Source: an uncultured Kiritimatiellota bacterium (GTDB taxonomy: Bacteria > Verrucomicrobiota > Kiritimatiellia > RFP12 > UBA1067). From it: a stretch of DNA of 64,000 bases. The position numbers and the translations under genes were made by a program. Under the pieces are notes generated by a model. The model was not told the DNA's origin, made no database searches, and worked only from the letters and a program-made list of their open reading frames with translations. Shown in pieces: positions 54,520-62,400 of the stretch (its first letter is position 1; each line of letters starts with the position of its first letter). The stretch lies in assembly GCA_934643865.1 (NCBI GenBank), contig CAKUCX010000006.1:17767-81766 (forward strand), written 5' to 3'.

Positions 54520-56934
54520 CTACCGGGCGGATTTGAGGAGGCGGGGGTTGCGGATCCAGAAGGAACAGGTCGTGCCCTTGGGGTTGGCACCGAGGCGGAT
54601 CGCCTTCACGGCGCCGGGCTTCGCGCTGGAAGGGCCGAAGGTGAGGTCGATGCGGCGCGTCTCCCAGCCCGTGAGCGGGGCGGGGTAGGAGATGAAGCGC
54701 GCGTGGCGCGCGGGGTCGGCGAAGACGAGCATGAGGTTCTGACAGGCGAAGTCGTTCTCGACCTTGTCCTGCGCGCTCTTGACCTCGAACTCGAACATGA
54801 GCGCGTCGTCGAAGGCCTCCTCGGGGAGGGTGAGCGTGTAGACGGGGTAGAACCAGCGGTCGGCGGGCTTCGTCCAGGCGAGGTCGAAGCGCAGGGCCCC
54901 TTCGGCTTCATCCCAGACGGCGGCGAAGCGGTCGGCGGAGGTGTTGCGCTGCCAGGCTTTGGGGTCGCGCCAGTTCCGCAGTACGGTCGTGCGGCAGGTC
55001 GCGAGGAACGCCTTCAGGTTGCGTACGGGCATCGCGAGGCGGCTCGTGCGCCGGCCCTCGAAGCGGCCCGTGAGGACGAGCGGCTCGACGAGCGGCGCGC
55101 CCGCGCGCGGGGCGTAGGTGCAGGCGAAGGCGGCCGCGCCCATCGGCGGCAGGGCGATCTCGGCGGGGAGGCCGGAAAGCGAACCGCCCGCGACGGAGAC
55201 CGTGCCGCGCTTGGCGACGGGGGAGAGGTTCCAGACCTGGACGCGCAGGCGGCCCGTGTCGGCGCGCAGTTCGGCGACGGACTTGTGGCTTGCGATGCTA
55301 AAGTCGTTCGTGTTGAGGTCGACGCGGAAGACGACGGAGAGGTCTTCGTCCGCCGTCGGGACGGAGGGCGTGGGCGTGCCGCACGGGAAAGGCGCAATGT
55401 CCGCCTTCAGGCCCCGGAGGCCCGAAAGGTAGGCGGTGTAGCGGGTCGCGGTGACGACGTTCGTGGAGAGGGTGGTGCGCTGTCCGCAGAGGTCGGTGAG
55501 CGTGTAGGCGCCGGACGGGGGAATGGGCAGGGTGAGCGTCGCGGCGCCGTCGGGCGTCGCGGCGGCCGTCTCCGTGGCGGTGTCGACGGGCGACACGCGC
55601 CAGAAGGCGAGCGTCTGCGAGCCGTCCGGCTGCGCGAAGAGGTAGCCCTTGAACGCCTCGCCGAGCCGGACCTCGCCTTCGAGACGGGCGGCGGCGAGTT
55701 CGCGCGTGATCGCGCTCATCGCGGCGTAGGTGGGCTTGACGGTGCCGTCGCGGCGCATCACGCCCCAGTCCTTTGCGCCGTTGCGTTCGTTGTAGGCGCC
55801 GAAGACGAAGAAGTAGTTGCGCGAGACGCCCTGCATCTGGAAGGCGATCTGGCTCTTGGCGTAGAACTCGGCGTGGATCAGCTCCTGGGCGGGCGAGTGG
55901 GCCTTCTGTCCCTTGACCGCGCCGTCTTCGTCCGAATGGCCTTCGAGGTTCGTGCCGCTCTCGGTCATCCACACGGCGCGGCCCGCGATGCCGGCCTTCT
56001 CCATGAAGGCGCGCAGCTCGCGGAAGATGGCGGGGTAGCGGCTGAGCGGGGCGTAGGTATGGAAGTTGAAGACGTCGGAATACTTCGCCGCGTCGTTCGC
56101 GTAGAGGCCCGCGTCGTAGGCGGTGCGCGTCGCGTGGCAGACGGCGCCGGGGAGGACGGGCATCGCGGGCCGCGCGGCCTTGAAGCCGAGGTAGGCGGCC
56201 TTGAGGGCGGCCACGTAGTCCCAGACGGGCTCGGGGGCGAAGGCGATGTCCTGCTCGTTCCAGAACTCCCAGTCGCCCATGCGGTCGCCGAAGGCGGCGG
56301 CGGTGTCGCGGCAGAAGGCGTAGAGGGCGGCGAGGTTGCGGGGAAGCTTCTCGATGCGGTCCATGTAGTCCGGCACGTCGTGGAACATGCCCGAGACGCG
56401 CATGCCGCGCGCCTGGAGCATATCCGCGTTGTACATGTAATAGGAATAGTCGTAGACGCCTGGGCGCGGATTCACTTCGGCGGCGCGCAGGCGTTCGCGC
56501 ACGTGGGCGAGGCCGGTGCGCCAGAGGAGGTCGCTTACGAGGCGGTAGGTGTCGCCGCCGTACCAGGGGCATTCGAAGCTGCCGGGGTGCGAGACCCAGC
56601 TCTGCGCGGAGTCGACGCCGTAGAAGGAATCGTCGGTGCGCACGCGGCCCTCGGGCACCGGCACGACGGCGAAGGTGGCGTCCGCGCCCGCACCCTTCAG
56701 GTGGTAGTAGCCGACGGGACGCTTCCCGAGCGCGGCGCATCCGTCCGGCGCGAAGGTGCCGGAGGCCAGGGCACGCCCGCGCCAGTCCGTGAGCGTCCAC
56801 GCCGCCCCGGCGGCGCCGCCCCGCGCGGTCGCCCGCTCCCGGTCCGTGTAGACGTGCCCCGGCGCGTCAAGGGTCAACTTCGCCTGCCCTGTCAGCAGGA
56901 CGCCCGCCACCAGCGTAAGGAAGATTGTCTTCAT
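54520..56934 (-). CDS. secreted clan GH-A glycoside hydrolase, multidomain
   Basis: The 804-residue protein has a signal peptide (MKTIFLTLVAGVLLTGQA), a short N-terminal Ig-like part, a TIM-barrel catalytic domain (WEFWNEQDIAF with acid/base Glu after Asn; VWMTESGTNLE with nucleophile Glu) and C-terminal beta-sandwich domains (from about 480; the last ~150 residues resemble a carbohydrate-binding or galactose-binding fold). The pattern resembles GH39/GH5-type enzymes acting on xylosides or related sugars, but the family cannot be fixed by eye. Its start has the TGCTATACT box 7 nt upstream. Confidence 0.8.
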   Translation of the reverse strand: MKTIFLTLVAGVLLTGQAKLTLDAPGHVYTDRERATARGGAAGAAWTLTDWRGRALASGTFAPDGCAALGKRPVGYYHLKGAGADATFAVVPVPEGRVRTDDSFYGVDSAQSWVSHPGSFECPWYGGDTYRLVSDLLWRTGLAHVRERLRAAEVNPRPGVYDYSYYMYNADMLQARGMRVSGMFHDVPDYMDRIEKLPRNLAALYAFCRDTAAAFGDRMGDWEFWNEQDIAFAPEPVWDYVAALKAAYLGFKAARPAMPVLPGAVCHATRTAYDAGLYANDAAKYSDVFNFHTYAPLSRYPAIFRELRAFMEKAGIAGRAVWMTESGTNLEGHSDEDGAVKGQKAHSPAQELIHAEFYAKSQIAFQMQGVSRNYFFVFGAYNERNGAKDWGVMRRDGTVKPTYAAMSAITRELAAARLEGEVRLGEAFKGYLFAQPDGSQTLAFWRVSPVDTATETAAATPDGAATLTLPIPPSGAYTLTDLCGQRTTLSTNVVTATRYTAYLSGLRGLKADIAPFPCGTPTPSVPTADEDLSVVFRVDLNTNDFSIASHKSVAELRADTGRLRVQVWNLSPVAKRGTVSVAGGSLSGLPAEIALPPMGAAAFACTYAPRAGAPLVEPLVLTGRFEGRRTSRLAMPVRNLKAFLATCRTTVLRNWRDPKAWQRNTSADRFAAVWDEAEGALRFDLAWTKPADRWFYPVYTLTLPEEAFDDALMFEFEVKSAQDKVENDFACQNLMLVFADPARHARFISYPAPLTGWETRRIDLTFGPSSAKPGAVKAIRLGANPKGTTCSFWIRNPRLLKSAR

Positions 56935-56941
56935 GGGCGGT

Positions 56942-56950
56942 AGTATAGCA
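56942..56950 (-). promoter_or_regulatory. extended -10 element TGCTATACT, 7 nt before ATG
   Basis: The minus strand reads TGCTATACT, then ACCGCCC (7 nt), then ATG 56934. It is the fourth case of this exact arrangement. Confidence 0.6.
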
Positions 56951-57025
56951 AAAATCGGCGCACAGGGTCTGGACCTTGCCCATCTCGCCGCATCGGCGGC
57001 ACGCGGACTTTTTCTATTTTCATAA

Positions 57026-57055
57026 TTGACAATCGCAATGGGGGGGGGGTACAAT
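57026..57055 (+). promoter_or_regulatory. promoter with G10 tract in the -35/-10 spacer
   Basis: TTGACA (57026-57031, consensus -35) and TACAAT (57050-57055, -10) are separated by 18 bases, of which the last ten (57040-57049) are all G. Change in tract length would alter the spacer and so the promoter strength, as known for phase-variable genes such as porA of Neisseria. The leader to ATG 57113 is about 50 nt and holds AGGAG. Confidence 0.7.
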
Positions 57056-57112
57056 GTTGTTGTTTCGACAAACTCGGAACAGGATTTGGAAACACCGAAA
57101 ACAGGAGAGGCC

Positions 57113-59326
57113 ATGATCGGATGCAGAATGGGGCGTGCGGTACGTTGGGCCATGGGCGCGGCGCTGCTGGCGTGTGCGGTGCGTGCGTCGGACGCCGTCG
57201 AGGACGGGGTGCTGACGCTCGATGCGTCGGATGCGGGACGAACGCTCCAGGCGGCGCTGGCGGCGCGGAGCCTCGCGCTTGCGGACCTCTCGTCCGTCAC
57301 GTCGCTCGTCATCGACTGCGTGGGCGTTGTCACGAGCGACGTGGCGTTGGCGGGGTGGTCGGGCGACCTGCGCATCCGTCCCCAGAGTGTCTTCGAGGTG
57401 ACGGCGGACGGGGCGCTCGGTACGGCGGACGGGGCAATCTTCATCGAGGACGGCGGGCAGCTGAAGATGTCCGTCATGACGAAGGCTACATGGAAGCAGA
57501 CGAAGAAGACGTGTTATTTCGAGGGCGAGGGGCCGGACGGCAACGGCGCGCTCTACTCGATTTCCGCCCAGCACGAGAACGAGGGCTGCCTGTGGCCCTA
57601 CCGGCTCGTCATGACGGGCGACGCCACGTGGAAGGCGGCGAATACCTCGCGGACCCAGGATGTCTACGGCGGGGAACTGGACATGAACGGCCACACGCTC
57701 CACTACGGGGTGGATGGACGCTTCCACGGCGTCAAGATCAAGAACCCGGGGCACATCGTCCACTTCTCGGGCGGGATGCTGATCCAGGGCGGCTGCGACT
57801 TCGGCGGCGGCGACACGAACACAATCACGGTGCAGAAGGGGGCGACGATGCGCCAGTGGGGCGGCCCCGGCGTCACGCCTTGGACGGCGATCTTCAAGCC
57901 GGGGTCCAGTCTCTATCCGGGCGCAGGGTCGGGCAACCAGTGGCAGGGTCCCGTCGTTCTGGAGGAGATGGTGCCCATGGAGCGGTGGACGGAATGGCCG
58001 GGAATGACGTTCTACGGCCCGGTGAGCGGCCCGGGCGGCATCTTCTCCGCCAACAAAGGGGTCTATGGCGAGCGGATGACGTTGCGCTTCGTCTGTCCGA
58101 CGAACGACTTCCGGGGCGGTGTCGCGTTGAGGGAATGCGTGCTCGACCTGCCGGTGAACGGCGCGCTGCCGGCGGACGGCGCAGCGCTCGTGATGACCAA
58201 TTCGTCCGTGACGCTCTCGGCGGGCGTTGTCTACGACCTGCCGTCGGCGGTCTTCTCCGGGACGGGCACCGTCGTGCGCGGATCGGGCGCGTGGCGCGGG
58301 AGCGTGACGAAGGAGGAGGCGGGTGAACTCGTCTACGCCTCGGGCGTGGGGGCCGACCTCCTGGACGTGAAGGGCGGAAGCGTGCGGTTCGCGTGTGACG
58401 ACAAGGGACTGTACCGGGGCATCGAGGTGGGGACGGTGGCGGACAACACGGCGCTTGCGCTCTTCACCTCCGATGCCTGTCCCTCGAACGGATGGGCGGC
58501 CTTCCCCGAGTATTCCTACCCCGCGATGAACAGTTCGTGGAAGAACTACATGTGCGTGGTCTACACGGGCTACCTCTGGAACAGGTCGGGCGCGGACGCG
58601 GTGTGGACATTCGGGGCCTGCATCGACGACCGCGCACGCCTCATCATCAACGGCGAGACGGTTCTGGACTGCACGGCCTGGAACGACCTCAAGTTCGCGC
58701 AAGCGACGCTCCGGCCAGGCGCGAACCGGTTCGAGTGGCGTCTGTGCAACGATACGGGCCCGGCGGGCGGCTCGAACGGCGGCGGCACCCTGAACTGGGA
58801 GGCGACGAAGGGCCTCGCCTACCACGTGGGCGCGACGGATTCAAAGGATCCAGCCGACTTCACGGCATTCACGGCGGATGACGTGGGGACGCTCTTCACG
58901 TTCACGGACGGGACGGTGGAGAGTCGACAGGCCCTGCTGCCGGTGTTCGGCACGGTGCGCCTCGCCGCCGGAACGACGCTGGACCTCGGGGGCGTCGACT
59001 ACACGGTGAAGGCGATCGAGGGCGTGGGAACCGTGGCGGGCGGTCCGCTCACGGTGACGGAGCGACTGGTCGCCCCGGCGGCGGCGCTCAAGGCAGGCGG
59101 TGTGCTGACGGTCGAGGGGACGCTCGCCTTCGGCGCGGGCTGCGTCCTTGACGTGGACGAGCTGGAGACGTTGGCCCACGTGAATGAACTTGTGGTGGCC
59201 ACGGCGGGGACAATTGCGGGTAAGCCGGCCCTTTCGCCCGCGCTCAAGGCGGCGAACTGGATCGTCGTCTGCGCGGACGGCAAGGTGACGTTGTGCCGTT
59301 CGGGGTTCGCCATCATCTTCCGCTGA
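57113..59326 (+). CDS. secreted autotransporter-like/adhesin-type protein with PA14-like segment
   Basis: The 737-residue protein has a signal peptide (MGAALLACAVRASDA), long stretches of short beta-strands with Gly, Asn, Asp and Thr typical of passenger or beta-solenoid surface proteins (GGDTNTITVQKGATMRQWGG, VFSGTGTVVRGSGAW), and a PA14-like module (about 445-560; WTFGACIDDRARLIINGETVLDC is part). It ends in a hydrophobic GFAIIFR. AGGAG precedes ATG 57113. It probably sits on the cell surface and binds a glycan or partner. It is divergent from the GH-A gene and may be phase-variable. Confidence 0.72.
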   Translation: MIGCRMGRAVRWAMGAALLACAVRASDAVEDGVLTLDASDAGRTLQAALAARSLALADLSSVTSLVIDCVGVVTSDVALAGWSGDLRIRPQSVFEVTADGALGTADGAIFIEDGGQLKMSVMTKATWKQTKKTCYFEGEGPDGNGALYSISAQHENEGCLWPYRLVMTGDATWKAANTSRTQDVYGGELDMNGHTLHYGVDGRFHGVKIKNPGHIVHFSGGMLIQGGCDFGGGDTNTITVQKGATMRQWGGPGVTPWTAIFKPGSSLYPGAGSGNQWQGPVVLEEMVPMERWTEWPGMTFYGPVSGPGGIFSANKGVYGERMTLRFVCPTNDFRGGVALRECVLDLPVNGALPADGAALVMTNSSVTLSAGVVYDLPSAVFSGTGTVVRGSGAWRGSVTKEEAGELVYASGVGADLLDVKGGSVRFACDDKGLYRGIEVGTVADNTALALFTSDACPSNGWAAFPEYSYPAMNSSWKNYMCVVYTGYLWNRSGADAVWTFGACIDDRARLIINGETVLDCTAWNDLKFAQATLRPGANRFEWRLCNDTGPAGGSNGGGTLNWEATKGLAYHVGATDSKDPADFTAFTADDVGTLFTFTDGTVESRQALLPVFGTVRLAAGTTLDLGGVDYTVKAIEGVGTVAGGPLTVTERLVAPAAALKAGGVLTVEGTLAFGAGCVLDVDELETLAHVNELVVATAGTIAGKPALSPALKAANWIVVCADGKVTLCRSGFAIIFR

Positions 59327-59351
59327 GGTTACGGTCCGTCGCCGGCGCGGG

Positions 59352-59367
59352 GACTTTAACCAAAGTC
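59352..59367. terminator. small hairpin between convergent genes
   Basis: GACTTT-AACC-AAAGTC is a perfect 6-bp stem with a 4-base loop in the 88-bp gap between the convergent surface-protein genes. There is no T-tract and the stem is AT-rich, so it is a weak candidate for a bidirectional terminator. Confidence 0.35.
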
Positions 59368-59414
59368 TAACCGAATCCACACGCATGCGATTTCCCCCCG
59401 CTTCCGCCGATTGG

Positions 59415-62400
59415 CTACTTGCCGCCGGCCGCCAGCGGCCTTTCGCTGACCCAGACCTTGAAGAAGCCGGACGGGCTGCCGACGGGCTTCCTGACCACGA
59501 GACGGGTCGCGGCCGTGGCGGGCGCGGACGCGCCGGGGCAGACGAGCCCGTCCAGCGACGCCGCAGACGCCGCCGCATAGTAGAGCCCCGGCACGATCTC
59601 GACGTTCAGCGTCACGCTCCCCTCGCCGTCTTCCGTCCACGGCCCGTCCGCGATCGCCCCGGATCTCTCCACCTCGAACGGCGCCTTGAGCGCGACGACC
59701 GCCGTCGCGCCGCCGGACGCGATCTCGACCCTGTACGCCTTCCGCGCCACGGGGAAGGCGAAGTCGGACTCCGCCAGGGCCACGCCTTCATTCGCCGTCA
59801 CGACATAGCGGCCGTCACCGCTTTCCGCAATCGTCCCCTTGCCGCCGACGCTGAAGGTCGGCTGGGCAGGGCCGTCGTGCCATTCGACCGTCATGCCCTG
59901 CCACGTGCCGCCCGTCACCTCGTAGGTCGCATTGTTCCTCGGCAGCCGCACGACACAGGCAGCGGAAACCCCGTTGAACGCTCCATCCATGTCAACAGTC
60001 GGCGCATCGCCGTCAAACGTCACGCTCGTCAGCCCGCTGCAGCCTGAAAACGCATCATACCCGATGCTCGTCACGCCGGCGGGGATTGTCACGCTGGTCA
60101 GACTGCTGCAGTCTTCAAACGCTTCATACCCGATGCTCGTCACGTCGGCGGGGATCGTCACGCCTGTCAGCCCGCTGCAGCCTTCAAACGCATAGGCCTC
60201 GATGCGCGTCACGCCATCGGGGATCGTCACGCCCGTCAGCCCACTGCAGCCGGAGAACGCACCTTTCCCGATGCGCGTCACGCCGTCGGGGATCGTCACG
60301 CCTGTCAGCCCGCTGCAGTCTGAAAACGCCCACTTTCCGATGCTCGTCACGCCGTCGGGGATCGTCACGCTTGTCAGCCCGCTACAGCCTTCAAACGCCC
60401 CTCCCCCGATGCCGCGGATTCCCGTCAGATCCAAGCTGCCGGAAAGAGAATCGGAGCATCCAACCGCCCATCCATCGACGAGCTTGACGCCCGAAATCGT
60501 GTTCGTGTCAAAGAGCGCGTCGCTGCAGGCAGAGAACGCATTCCACCCGATACTCGTCACGCTGGCGGGAATCGTCACGCCTGTCAGCCCGCTGCAGCCG
60601 GAGAACGCTTCGTCCTCAATGATTGTCACGCCGTCGGGGATCGTCACGTTCGTCAGGCCGCTGCAACCCTCAAATGCATTCCACCCGATGCTCGTCACGC
60701 TGGCGGGGATCGTCATGCCCGTCAGCCCGCTGCAACCGGAGAACGTCCCATCCCCGATGCTCGTCACGCCGTCGGGGATCGTCACGTCCGTCAGGCCGCT
60801 GCAGCCCCCAAACGCATACTCCCCGATGCTCGTCACGCCGTCGGGGATCGTCACGCTTGTCAGCCCGCTGCAGCCTTCAAACGCCCCGCCCCCGATGCCG
60901 CGGATTCCCGTCAGATCCAAGATTCCGGAAAGAGAATCGGAGCATCCAACCGCCCATCCATCGACGAGCTTGACGCCCGAAATCGTGTTCGTGTCAAAGA
61001 GCGCATCGCTGCAGCCGGAGAACGCATTCCACCCGATACTCGTCACGCTGGCGGGGATCGTCATGCTTGTCAGGCCGCTGCAGCCTGAGAACGCCCAGTC
61101 CCCGATGCTCGTCACGCCGTCGGGGATCGTCACGTCCGCCAGCCCGCTGCAGTCTGAGAACGCCCAGTCCCCGATGCGCGTCACGCTGGCGGGGATTGTT
61201 ACGCTTGTCAGCCCGCTGCAGCCTGAGAACGCCCCGCCCCCGATGTCCGTTACGCTGGCGGGGATCGTCACGTCCGCCAGCCCACTGCAGTCTGAGAACG
61301 CCCAGTCCCCGATGTGCGTCACGCTGTCGGGGATCGTCACGCCCGTCAACCCGCTGCAGCCCTGGAACGCATAGTCCCCGATGCTCGTCACGCCGTTGCC
61401 GATCGTCACGCTTGTCAGCCCGCTACATCCCCGGAACGCATAGGCCCCGATGCGCGTCACGCTGGCGGGGATCGTCACGCTCTCAAGGCCCGCGCAACCT
61501 TCGAACGCCCCGTCCTCGATGGATGTCGTGCCGACCGAAATGACAAGGTTGGTCAAATTGTCGAGCGGAAGGTCACACCGGACTCCCGGCAGGCACGCCT
61601 CACGCACGTTGTTGCAGCCGGCAAAAGCCCCATATCCGATGTCCGTCACGTCGGCGGGGATCGTCACGCTCGTCAGCCCGCTGCAGCCGGCGAACGCCCA
61701 GTCCCCGATGTGCGTCACGCTGTCGGGGATCGTCACGCCCGTCAACCCGCTGCAGCCCTGGAACGCATAGTCCCCGATGCTCGTCACGCCGTTGCCGATC
61801 GTCACGCTTGTCAGCCCGCTACATCCCCGGAACGCATAGGCCCCGATGCGCGTCACGCTGGCGGGGATCGTCACGCTCTCAAGGCCCGCGCAACCTTCGA
61901 ACGCCCCGTCCTCGATGGATGTCGTGCCGACCGAAATGACAAGGTTGGTCAAATTGTCGAGCGGAAGGTCACACCGGACTCCCGGCAGGCACGCCTCACG
62001 CACGTTGTTGCAGCCGGCAAAAGCCCCATATCCGATGTCCGTCACGTCGGCGGGGATCGTCACGCTCGTCAGCCCGCTGCAGCCGGCGAACGCCCCATAC
62101 CCGATGCTCGTCACGCCGTCGGGGATCGTCACGTCCGCCAGCCCGCTGCAGTCTGAGAACGCCCAGTCCCCGATGCGCGTCACGCTGGCGGGGATTGTTA
62201 CGCTTGTCAGCCCGCTGCAGCCTGAGAACGCCCCGCCCCCGATGTCCGTTACGCTGGCGGGGATCGTCACGTCCGCCAGCCCACTGCAGTCTGAGAACGC
62301 CCAGTCCCCGATGTGCGTCACGCTGTCGGGGATCGTCACGCCCGTCAACCCGCTGCAGCCTTTAAACGCCCCGCCCCCGATGCCGCGGATTCCCGTCAGA

